Source: Nitrospirota bacterium (GTDB lineage: Bacteria; Nitrospirota; Thermodesulfovibrionia; Thermodesulfovibrionales; SM23-35). From it: DNA of 5,081 bases. The translations under genes were made by a program, and so were the position numbers. How positions within the stretch are numbered: the first letter of the stretch is position 1; the number at the start of each line of letters is the position of its first letter. The stretch covers positions 1 to 5,081 of the forward strand of contig JAGSYM010000104.1 in NCBI GenBank assembly GCA_018262395.1, written 5' to 3'. Under the pieces are notes generated by a model, which had not been told where the DNA came from, ran no database searches, and was given only the letters and a program-made list of their open reading frames with translations. Below are positions 1-5,081 of the stretch, piece after piece.

Positions 1-1397
1 CATATCCCCATGAAATCCTCCACACATGGTGGGGAAACAGTGTTTTCCCAGACTATGAACAGGGTAACTGGGCAGAGGGATTGACAGCGTATCTTTCTGA
101 TCACCTCACTGCAGAGCAGCAGGGAGGAGGCGCAGATTACCGCCAGAATGCTCTTCAGAAGTACACCGATTATGTATCAGGTGGAAAAGACTTTCCGCTC
201 ACTGCATTCCGTTCGCGTCACAGTTCATCTTCAGAGGCGATTGGGTATGGCAAATCCCTCATGTTTTTTCACATGCTCCGTCTTGAATTAGGCGATGAGG
301 TTTTTATCAGGGGCCTGCAGGATTTTTACCGGAAAAACCGGTTTCACTACGCAACATTTGATGATCTCAGGAAAAGTTTTGAAGATGTCACGGGGAACAA
401 TTTACGAAACAGATTCGAACAGTGGATAACAAAGCCAGGGGCACCGCAATTGAAGATAATCAATGTTCAGGCCGTTGCTGAGAATGACGGATATCTTCTG
501 ACCGCATCAGTTGAACAGGCGCAGGGGGGACAGCCGTATCATTTTCTCCTGCCTGTGGCGGTAACCATGGAAGGCCGTGAACAGGCCTATCAGACTGCTC
601 TTGTTATTGATAGAGAACGTTTCGAGATGAAACTCGCGCTTCCTGCAAGACCCGTGAGGATTGATTTTGATCCTGAATTTGATGTCTTCCGAAGGCTTGA
701 CCGTCATGAGATTCCCCCGGCATTAACGCAGGTCCTTGGAGCAAGAAACCTGCTTTTCATTCTTCCTTCTTCCGCGGAACCACATGTTATTCGGGCTTAT
801 CGCAGTTTTGCCGACGCGCTGGGCAGTGCAGGTCCTGATCAGGTAGAAATAAAGCTTGACAATGAAATATCACACCTTCCGTCTGATAGAGTCATTTGTA
901 TTCTTGATAAGAGCAACCGCTATTCCCCCCAGGTTATGAGTGCTCTGACAAAATACGGAATCAATTTGAATCCTACAAGCGTGCGGATTGGAAACACTGC
1001 TATACCGTTCGGGAATCATTCGATTGTTTTGACCGGAAGGAACCCTGAAAATCAGGATATGGCATTGCTCTTTATCACCGCTGACAGCCCTGAAGCGCTG
1101 AAAGGGTTGAGCAGGAAACTGCCCCATTATCACAAATACAGTTACCTTGCCTTCAGAGGAGATGAACCGGAGAATATCGCGAAAGGAAGATGGCCGGTGA
1201 CAGATTCCCCGATGACTGTTTTTTTAGAGGATAAGAGGGGGATCCCCTTGAGTGTGGAGATGGGAAAACTGAATCAGCGAAAGCCCCTTGCAATTGCAGC
1301 GAACTCCTACGATTTTTATTCAGAGAAGGTGATGGAGACGACCAGGTTTCTTGCAAGCGACGAACCGCAAGGCAAGTCATTGGGTTCAAAGGATTAG
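1..1397 (+). CDS. M1-family zinc aminopeptidase-like protein, 5' end outside the window, C-terminally truncated
   Basis: The reading frame is open from base 3 (464 visible residues; stop TAG at 1395-1397), so the gene begins upstream. Visible residues 3-7 are HEILH, the HEXXH zinc motif, followed by TWWGN and then NWAEGLTAYL, whose Glu (residue 25, codon 75-77) is the expected third zinc ligand. IGYGKSLMFFHMLR carries the likely catalytic Tyr (residue 82) of the M1 family, and the helical region typical of M1 follows (to about residue 140, ending FEQWITKPGAPQL). Residues about 145-225 look like a beta-rich M1 domain. Residues about 235-430 form a further domain ending in YLAFRGDEPENIAKGRWPVTDSP, which I cannot assign. 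The GXMEN substrate motif should lie upstream. The last 20 or so residues (METTRFLASDEPQGKSLGS) resemble the start of an M28 peptidase domain, which then breaks off. The TTG at 81 is not the true start, because the zinc motif lies before it. Expected role: zinc-dependent removal of N-terminal residues from peptides, probably in the envelope; the substrate is unknown. Confidence 0.88.
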   Translation, partial: YPHEILHTWWGNSVFPDYEQGNWAEGLTAYLSDHLTAEQQGGGADYRQNALQKYTDYVSGGKDFPLTAFRSRHSSSSEAIGYGKSLMFFHMLRLELGDEVFIRGLQDFYRKNRFHYATFDDLRKSFEDVTGNNLRNRFEQWITKPGAPQLKIINVQAVAENDGYLLTASVEQAQGGQPYHFLLPVAVTMEGREQAYQTALVIDRERFEMKLALPARPVRIDFDPEFDVFRRLDRHEIPPALTQVLGARNLLFILPSSAEPHVIRAYRSFADALGSAGPDQVEIKLDNEISHLPSDRVICILDKSNRYSPQVMSALTKYGINLNPTSVRIGNTAIPFGNHSIVLTGRNPENQDMALLFITADSPEALKGLSRKLPHYHKYSYLAFRGDEPENIAKGRWPVTDSPMTVFLEDKRGIPLSVEMGKLNQRKPLAIAANSYDFYSEKVMETTRFLASDEPQGKSLGSKD

Positions 1398-1410
1398 ATT
1401 CGGCGAAAAT

Positions 1411-1439
1411 TTGACTTTTCTCGTAAGCTGTATCATTAT
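1411..1439 (+). promoter_or_regulatory. Putative sigma70 promoter for the DsrE2-like gene
   Basis: TTGACT at 1411-1416 (5 of 6 consensus bases) is followed after 17 bases by CATTAT at 1434-1439 (4 of 6). Transcription would start near 1446, giving an untranslated leader of about 85 nt before the ATG at 1532. The spot suits a gene that is otherwise separated from the preceding stop codon by 134 bases. The call rests on consensus match and spacing only. Confidence 0.45.
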
Positions 1440-1515
1440 TAAAACTAAATACCATCCGGGTCTGGTTCTGATCGTCGGTAAGATAGGCATGAATGAAAGC
1501 AGGCCGGATAGAAAA

Positions 1516-1526
1516 GGAAAGAGAGG
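1516..1526 (+). promoter_or_regulatory. Ribosome binding site that sets the DsrE2-like start at 1532
   Basis: The purine run GGAAAGAGAGG ends 5 bases before the ATG at 1532. The in-frame ATG at 1493 has no comparable site in front of it and would add 13 polar residues not expected in this family, so 1532 is preferred. Confidence 0.65.
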
Positions 1527-1531
1527 TTTAT

Positions 1532-1993
1532 ATGAAACCAGAGGAAGGGGCAAAAAAGATCAAAGACAGAGCAATGTTTATCACATCCAAAGACACCCTT
1601 GATGGTGCTTATCCGGGGCTTGTTTTGGGAATCAATGCTGTACGGCTGGGCATGGATGCATCAATTTTTTACACCTTTATGGGACTGAACGTAATACGGA
1701 AAGGATGGGTGGAGAATGCTAAATTTCAACCTCCCGGATTCATGGTAGCCATACCAGGTATGTCTTCAATTGCCACCTGGATGATGAAGAGCAAAATAAC
1801 AAAGGCGAATATCCCGGGACTTGGAGATCTCCAGGAGATGGCCCAGCTTGAAGGCGTGCAGTTTATAGCCTGCAGAATGACGGTTGACATGATGGGGTTG
1901 AAGCAGAAGGATTTTATCGATGGTGTTGTAATTCAGCCAGCAGAAGAATTCCTGAAGCTGGCTAGGGACGCCAAGATTCTTTTGTATACGTAA
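1532..1993 (+). CDS. DsrE2-family (DsrE/DsrF-like) sulfur-trafficking type protein
   Basis: This is a 153-residue protein of the DsrE/DsrF/DsrH-like group, closest to the DsrE2 type (COG2210-like). Diagnostic stretches are an N-terminal beta strand (AMFITSKDTLDGAYPGL), the helix and strand with GINAVRLGMDASIFYTFMGLNVIRK (about residues 33-57), and GVQFIACRMTVDMMGLKQKDF (about 108-128). The last holds the only cysteine, Cys114, at the position conserved in DsrE2 proteins, where relatives carry sulfur as a persulfide. Length is normal for the family and the protein is complete. Relatives act in sulfur relay beside TusA and rhodanese proteins, but no such partner is visible here and the gene appears to stand alone between its own promoter and a terminator. 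The role as sulfur carrier is therefore inferred from family. Many COG2210 members are loosely annotated as peroxiredoxin-family proteins, without the peroxidatic motif of true peroxiredoxins. Confidence 0.85.
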   Translation: MKPEEGAKKIKDRAMFITSKDTLDGAYPGLVLGINAVRLGMDASIFYTFMGLNVIRKGWVENAKFQPPGFMVAIPGMSSIATWMMKSKITKANIPGLGDLQEMAQLEGVQFIACRMTVDMMGLKQKDFIDGVVIQPAEEFLKLARDAKILLYT

Positions 1994-2020
1994 TTCAGGC
2001 AGCCAATAAGTCTGTTAAAT

Positions 2021-2055
2021 AAAAAAGGGGAGCCCCAAGAGCTCCCCCTTTTTTT
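2021..2055. terminator. Bidirectional intrinsic terminator between convergent genes
   Basis: GGGGAGC (2027-2033) pairs with GCTCCCC (2041-2047) around a 7-nt loop. The hairpin is flanked by six A (2021-2026) on the left and seven T (2049-2055) on the right, so both strands read as a GC hairpin followed by a U tract. It sits 33 bases after the DsrE2-like stop (1993) and 25 bases beyond the FadL-like stop (2072, - strand), and can serve both genes. Confidence 0.9.
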
Positions 2056-2071
2056 AGCGAAAAAGAAAACC

Positions 2072-3331
2072 CTAAAATTTATAGGAATAACCTACCGAGA
2101 ATTCCCACTGATCCATTTTTAGCTCGATCGTCTGCTGCGGGTCCAATGCATTGGGGCCCTTTACTTCTTTCGGAAATCCCCGCATAATGGCAAAATCTAA
2201 TTCATGCTTATTGCCTATTTTCTTTGTTACTCCGAGGGTTGCATGGTATTCAATAACACCGGGTGCGACAATATTGAACAGCACTTGACTGTCAGAAATC
2301 GGCTGTTCACCGTATGAGAAGCCGCCTCTCCATATCCAGTCTTGACTGCTCTGCCACTGAACGCCGAACTTGAATACGGTCATGTCATCCCATCCAAAAC
2401 CTGCGCCGCTGTCACTTCCGAGTAGTGTTTTACCCTGCATTAATTTGCTGGCGCTCAGAGGATTGCCAACGGAATCAACATCACTGTAATAAATCGTCTG
2501 TACATCAGCCATGAATGTGAGAGCAGGGGTTGCCTTATATGCAAGTCCAATCGTCCAGTTGGATGGGATATCAAAATCTCCCTGTTCTGCAAAGAGACCC
2601 TTATAGTCGTCGAATTCAGTCATAAAAATTCTGCTCTGATATGAAGCGCCAAGAAATAAATTTGTCAACATCTCACCCAGATACCCTATTCTCACACCAT
2701 ATCCAAATGAGTCATCATGCCCCTTATTTGTGAGTTTTGATGGATTGGTTGAGAAATTTCTGAAAGCCTCAAACCCCTGTGCCTCAAAAGTTTGATATGC
2801 CAGAATCGGACTGATACCAATCGCATGCTTTGGATGAAGCTTGACAGCATAGGTAGGTACCACAAACAACTGCATGAGATCAATTCCTGTTGGAGAAGAG
2901 CCGTGAAACGTATTCGTATCATAATCAGTATTCATGCCTCCATTACCATATATTGATACACCCACGGAATTCCTGTCGTTTAACATCTTATTAAATCCAA
3001 ACGAAGGAATTACGAACCATTCAGAATCGCTTTCGACCGTGCCAGGCATCAGGCCAAAAGCAGGTGGCGGCGATGGAGTGCCTTTAACCTTATACTCTCT
3101 ATTGGGATTAAATAAAGAGAGACCGACATCAATCCTTGAACCGACAGACACCATCCCCGCCGGGTTCATTGATGCTGACAGAGCATCCAATGGCAGCGCA
3201 ACACCGGCACCAGCCAAGGCCTTGTTTTTGATACTGTAGCCGTGAGAAAAGTAGCCGTTTGTCGCTGAAGCGATGCCGGCTAATGACAATAAAAACAGTA
3301 CAGCTAAACATACAACACCTGCTTTTTTCAT
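2072..3331 (-). CDS. OmpP1/FadL-family outer-membrane transporter
   Basis: The 419-residue protein opens with a signal peptide (MKK, hydrophobic core, likely cleavage after ASA at residue 23). The mature N-terminus TNGYFSHGYSIKNKALAGAGVALPLDALSASMNPAGM is the hallmark of the FadL/TodX/OmpP1 family, including the conserved NPAGM. The rest alternates short hydrophobic strands with polar loops, as in a 14-stranded barrel. It ends SVGYSYKF, with the terminal Phe recognised by the BAM assembly machinery. Length matches the family (about 400-450). Relatives let hydrophobic compounds, such as long-chain fatty acids or aromatic hydrocarbons, cross the outer membrane; the substrate cannot be told from sequence. 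The start at 3331 is supported by a strong ribosome site. It appears to be monocistronic, with a leader of roughly 100 nt containing a tRNA-Pro 3' remnant if the -10 box at 3437-3442 is used. No fatty-acid degradation gene lies nearby. Confidence 0.93.
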   Translation of the reverse strand: MKKAGVVCLAVLFLLSLAGIASATNGYFSHGYSIKNKALAGAGVALPLDALSASMNPAGMVSVGSRIDVGLSLFNPNREYKVKGTPSPPPAFGLMPGTVESDSEWFVIPSFGFNKMLNDRNSVGVSIYGNGGMNTDYDTNTFHGSSPTGIDLMQLFVVPTYAVKLHPKHAIGISPILAYQTFEAQGFEAFRNFSTNPSKLTNKGHDDSFGYGVRIGYLGEMLTNLFLGASYQSRIFMTEFDDYKGLFAEQGDFDIPSNWTIGLAYKATPALTFMADVQTIYYSDVDSVGNPLSASKLMQGKTLLGSDSGAGFGWDDMTVFKFGVQWQSSQDWIWRGGFSYGEQPISDSQVLFNIVAPGVIEYHATLGVTKKIGNKHELDFAIMRGFPKEVKGPNALDPQQTIELKMDQWEFSVGYSYKF

Positions 3332-3335
3332 ATTA

Positions 3336-3346
3336 CCCTCCTCCTT
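3336..3346 (-). promoter_or_regulatory. Strong Shine-Dalgarno site of the FadL-like gene
   Basis: On the minus strand this reads AAGGAGGAGGG, a near-perfect anti-16S match. The AGGAGG core lies 8 bases before the ATG at 3331-3329, fixing the start and implying efficient translation. Confidence 0.85.
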
Positions 3347-3373
3347 ATTGATGCATTTTTGAAAACATTCTCA

Positions 3374-3395
3374 TGGTCGGGGCGAGAGGATTTGA
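3374..3395 (-). other. tRNA-Pro 3'-end remnant (possible attachment-site scar)
   Basis: Read on the minus strand, these 22 bases run TCAAAT, CCTCT, CGCCCCG, A, CCA. These correspond to the T-loop from C56, the 3' strand of the T stem, the 3' strand of the acceptor stem, the discriminator base and the CCA end of a bacterial tRNA-Pro; E. coli proL ends in a very similar way. Upstream, the match stops at once: the bases before it (ATAAGGG) do not complete a T stem, and no D arm, anticodon arm or 5' acceptor strand is present. It is therefore a fragment, not a gene. Such 3' fragments are left at the far junction when an element integrates into a tRNA gene. The block also forms half of an imperfect hairpin (3378-3408; CGGGG/CCCCG outer stem) in the presumed leader of the FadL-like gene. 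Confidence 0.65.
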
Positions 3396-3436
3396 CCCTT
3401 ATACCCCGCCTTATAACCTTCTGTTTAATCGTACAA

Positions 3437-3442
3437 ATTATA
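3437..3442 (-). promoter_or_regulatory. Putative -10 box for the FadL-like gene
   Basis: The minus strand reads TATAAT, a perfect -10 hexamer, inside an AT-rich stretch. No good -35 hexamer is found 16-18 bases upstream (TGTTCC at 17), so either an activator is needed or the match is by chance. Transcription would start near 3430, leaving a leader of about 100 nt. Confidence 0.35.
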
Positions 3443-3456
3443 CACTATTTTTCTTG

Positions 3457-3572
3457 ATAGGAACAGTTCATAGAATTCTTACATTTTCTCCGGTAAAACC
3501 GCCTGCAATCGATCCAGTGCTTTACTGGAAAATGGTTTATTAAGTTTTCTTCATGAAAGAGTTGTTGCTGAT
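3457..3572. repeat. Long imperfect inverted repeat in the divergent intergenic region
   Basis: The core arms are 3482-3497 and 3521-3534: CATTTT pairs with AAAATG, a 2-nt bulge follows, then CCGGTAAA pairs with TTTACTGG (one G-U), around a 23-nt loop. Outside the core, CTTA (3478-3481) pairs with TAAG (3541-3544), AGAA (3472-3475) with TTCT (3547-3550), TTCAT (3467-3471) with ATGAA (3553-3557), and AGGAACA (3459-3465) with TGTTGCT (3563-3569, one mismatch), separated by small bulges. Within it, TCCAGT (3513-3518) and ACTGGA (3524-3529) form a smaller alternative hairpin. It might be a miniature inverted-repeat element, an operator region or a foldable leader; the outer pairings are individually weak. 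Confidence 0.5.
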
Positions 3573-3573
3573 A

Positions 3574-3582
3574 TGCTAAATT
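3574..3582 (+). promoter_or_regulatory. Putative extended -10 element of the L,D-transpeptidase gene
   Basis: TGC followed directly by TAAATT gives an extended -10 pattern (TGn plus 4 of 6 -10 bases). A start 7 bases after it falls on the A of the ATG at 3589, which would give a leaderless mRNA. This agrees with the absence of a Shine-Dalgarno sequence. No -35 match is seen. Confidence 0.3.
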
Positions 3583-3588
3583 TGATAC

Positions 3589-4926
3589 ATGTGCCGAATC
3601 ATTGACCTGTCACTCTTATCCAATAGGCTTCGTCTTAAAGTTCTTTTTATCGGCATCTTATCTCTCCATGGATGTGCTACAACGAAAAGCGTTCATGAGG
3701 AATACCAGCCTATTCCAAGCCATCTGGAAGAACATATCGAACGAAATGAGTTTTCAGTTGCAAGAGGAGATGATGTCATTGGCCGGTTGGCATTCATCAG
3801 TCTTGAAAAGGGAGATACGTTACCGGATATTGCAAGGCACTTCAGCCTGGGAATCAATGAAGTCAGTGCAGCGAATCCAGGGGTAGATATATGGACTCCT
3901 GAGGCCGGAGAACGTATCATTTTGCCTCTGAGTTTTATCCTTCCGGACGCTCATAGAAAAGGCATCGTGATCAATTTAGCCGCAATGAGGCTTTTTCAAT
4001 TTAAAGGAGATAGTGAGGCAATGGAGGTGTTGACCTACCCGGTCGGTGTCGGTACGGAAGAGCGTCCCTCGCCCACAGGTCAAATGTATGTGGAGCGCAA
4101 GGTAACCCGGCCAACCTGGCATGTGCCTGCCTCAATTGCTAAGGATCATCGAAAAAAAGGAGATCCTCTGCCCGCTACAGTTCCGCCGGGACCTCAAAAT
4201 CCCCTGGGAGAATATGCGCTCTATTTAAGTAAGTCGAGTTATTTGATCCATGGCACGAATAAGCCGGCCAGCATTGGCCTTAGGGCAACCAATGGCTGCA
4301 TACGACTCTATCCGGAAGATGTGAAAAAACTCTATGAGAACACTCTGGTTAAAACACCTGTGTGCATCGTTAACCAGCCATATCTCATAGGTCAATGGAA
4401 TGGAGTCATTTACATGGAAGTTCATGCGCCCCCGGAAAATTTGGACACCGATGAGTTTGATAAGATATATAAAAAATTGAGAAATATTGAAAAGGAATCG
4501 GGGCGTACGCTTGACTGGAGCAAGGTTAAGAAAGTATTGGCCGAGGCCCGGGGGATTCCTGTCCCCATATTCGAGATCAGGCAAGGAATCGGAAAAGGGG
4601 TTGCGGAAACTATAGAAGTCAAACACCCGGGCAAATTATATGGCAGACCAGAAATACCGGAACTGAAAGCAGATGCGTGGTCTGTTTTAGCTGCTGACGT
4701 GCGTGACGAGACTGATGCTGTGAGGCTTGCCGCCATTATCAACCACCAGGGTCCACAAATCCCGGCAAGTGTGGTATCAAAGGACGTTAGCTACCGTGTT
4801 ATCGCTGGCCCTTTCAATGGTATTACAGAGGCCAAAGATGCAATCAAACGCTTGAAAATTGATTTGGAAATAGATGGGATATTGATTGAACCCGTCAAGA
4901 AGAAAAAATCGGGAGAAGGGAGGTGA
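3589..4926 (+). CDS. L,D-transpeptidase lipoprotein with LysM, YkuD and SPOR domains
   Basis: The 445-residue protein is of the ErfK/YbiS type. Residues 13-29 show a basic n-region, a hydrophobic core and a lipobox ending LHGC with Cys29 (His at -2 is unusual). Ala at +2 favours outer-membrane sorting. Residues about 65-118 form a LysM-like module (ISLEKGDTLPDIARHFSLGINEVSAANPG). The YkuD catalytic domain spans about 125-262 and includes GIVINLAAMRLFQF, SPTG, IHGTN (His221) and ATNGCIRLYPEDV with catalytic Cys237. Residues about 364-436 look like a SPOR domain (YRVIAGPFNGITEAKDAIKRLK), which binds denuded glycan strands. The family makes 3-3 crosslinks or attaches lipoproteins to meso-diaminopimelate in peptidoglycan. 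The start is the only one possible: TGA lies in frame at 3583-3585, and no later ATG, GTG or TTG precedes the signal core, although no ribosome site is evident. The downstream lipoprotein gene is probably its substrate and operon partner. Confidence 0.92.
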   Translation: MCRIIDLSLLSNRLRLKVLFIGILSLHGCATTKSVHEEYQPIPSHLEEHIERNEFSVARGDDVIGRLAFISLEKGDTLPDIARHFSLGINEVSAANPGVDIWTPEAGERIILPLSFILPDAHRKGIVINLAAMRLFQFKGDSEAMEVLTYPVGVGTEERPSPTGQMYVERKVTRPTWHVPASIAKDHRKKGDPLPATVPPGPQNPLGEYALYLSKSSYLIHGTNKPASIGLRATNGCIRLYPEDVKKLYENTLVKTPVCIVNQPYLIGQWNGVIYMEVHAPPENLDTDEFDKIYKKLRNIEKESGRTLDWSKVKKVLAEARGIPVPIFEIRQGIGKGVAETIEVKHPGKLYGRPEIPELKADAWSVLAADVRDETDAVRLAAIINHQGPQIPASVVSKDVSYRVIAGPFNGITEAKDAIKRLKIDLEIDGILIEPVKKKKSGEGR

Positions 4927-4927
4927 T
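4916..4927 (+). promoter_or_regulatory. Ribosome binding site of the lipoprotein gene, overlapping the upstream stop codon
   Basis: AAGGGAGGTGAT is close to a full anti-16S complement. The TGA stop of the transpeptidase gene (4924-4926) lies inside it, and the next ATG follows at 4934. This layout favours translational coupling, with ribosomes finishing the first gene placed on the site of the second. Confidence 0.8.
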
Positions 4928-4933
4928 TATACG

Positions 4934-5081
4934 ATGAAGAAGAGTCTTTTGGTGATCTCAATTATGCTTGTTTTTGGTATTGCTGTGGTGGGTTGTGCAA
5001 CAAGAGGTGACCTCGAGAAAGTTCAGTCGGATCAAATGCAGACTGGTGCGAAAGCTGATCAGGCAGCGCAGGATGCGCAGA
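4934..5081 (+). CDS. Lpp/OprI-like small lipoprotein, 3' end outside the window
   Basis: Forty-nine residues are visible. MKK plus a hydrophobic core ends in the lipobox VVGC with Cys21, and Ala at +2 points to the outer membrane. The mature part begins CATRGDLEKVQSDQ and runs into an Ala/Gln/Asp-rich stretch (GAKADQAAQDAQ) that looks like the start of an alanine-zipper coiled coil, as in Lpp/OprI-type murein lipoproteins. Such proteins form a trimeric helix between outer membrane and wall, and some are attached to peptidoglycan through a C-terminal Lys. That end is not in the window, so attachment cannot be judged. The gene starts 7 nt after the L,D-transpeptidase stop, consistent with one mRNA and a shared task. 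A different coiled-coil envelope lipoprotein, for example a longer one, remains possible. Confidence 0.8.
   Translation, partial: MKKSLLVISIMLVFGIAVVGCATRGDLEKVQSDQMQTGAKADQAAQDAQ

Noticed and set aside
81..83. TTG as the start of the M1-family gene
   Set aside because: The frame is open to the window edge, and the HEXXH zinc motif and the third zinc ligand lie before it, so the true start is upstream.
1493..1495. Upstream in-frame ATG for the DsrE2-like protein
   Set aside because: It has no ribosome site and would add a charged extension not expected in the family; 1532 has a good site 5 bases away.
1453..1509. Inverted repeat ATCCGG (1453-1458) / CCGGAT (1504-1509) in the DsrE2-like leader
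   Set aside because: Six bases per arm, 45 bases apart, with no extension on either side; this is expected by chance.
1351..1602. Forward 83-codon ORF across the gap before the DsrE2-like gene
   Set aside because: It overlaps the ends of two well-supported genes in another frame, has no recognisable family and a low-complexity basic composition, and has no ribosome site.
2692..3311. Small ORFs on both strands inside the FadL-like gene
   Set aside because: They are shadows of a full-length barrel gene with an intact signal peptide, family hallmark and terminal Phe.
3374..3450. An intact tRNA-Pro gene on the minus strand
   Set aside because: Only the 22-nt 3' end is present; the T stem cannot form, and there is no anticodon arm, D arm or 5' acceptor strand.
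3471..3476. TAGAAT as the -10 box for the transpeptidase gene
   Set aside because: It is a 5 of 6 match, but it has no -35 at 16-18 bases and lies in one arm of the inverted repeat; kept only as an alternative to the extended -10 near 3577.
4225..4742. Minus-strand ORFs opposite the L,D-transpeptidase (4225-4626 and 4422-4742)
   Set aside because: Both lie wholly antisense to a gene with clear catalytic and wall-binding motifs, overlap each other, and show no family features.

Overview
The window comes from a Gram-negative (diderm) bacterium of moderate GC content. The envelope genes show this: a FadL-type outer-membrane barrel with a terminal phenylalanine, a lipidated L,D-transpeptidase, and the start of a small murein-lipoprotein-like gene. 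The mix of M1 peptidase, DsrE2-like protein, FadL-like porin and LysM-YkuD-SPOR transpeptidase would fit Nitrospirota or Desulfobacterota. That placement is a family-level impression only; nothing in the window proves it.

Layout, left to right. Positions 1-1397 (+) hold the 3' part of an M1-family metallopeptidase whose zinc site lies in the first 80 bases. Its extreme C-terminus looks like the first residues of an M28 peptidase domain that then stops. A 134-base gap with a plausible sigma70 promoter (1411-1439) leads to a DsrE2-family protein (1532-1993, +). A two-way intrinsic terminator (2021-2055) separates it from the convergent FadL-like transporter (2072-3331, -). The divergent intergenic region 3332-3588 is the most unusual part. 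It holds a 22-nt block matching the 3' end of a bacterial tRNA-Pro (3374-3395, - strand), a TATAAT box for the fadL-like gene, and a long imperfect inverted repeat (about 3457-3572). An extended -10 element abuts the next gene's ATG. Then come the L,D-transpeptidase (3589-4926, +) and, 7 nt later, a lipoprotein gene cut by the window end (4934-5081, +).

The last two genes form a likely translationally coupled pair. In other diderms, enzymes of this L,D-transpeptidase class attach Lpp-type lipoproteins to peptidoglycan, so the pair reads as an enzyme and its substrate for tethering the outer membrane to the wall. The other three genes share no evident pathway with it or with each other. I see no integrase, transposase, CRISPR array, rRNA or intact tRNA. 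I found no clear new multi-gene system. The best leads are the tRNA-Pro remnant with the neighbouring palindrome, the truncated M1-M28 architecture, and the transpeptidase-lipoprotein pair with its possibly leaderless start.
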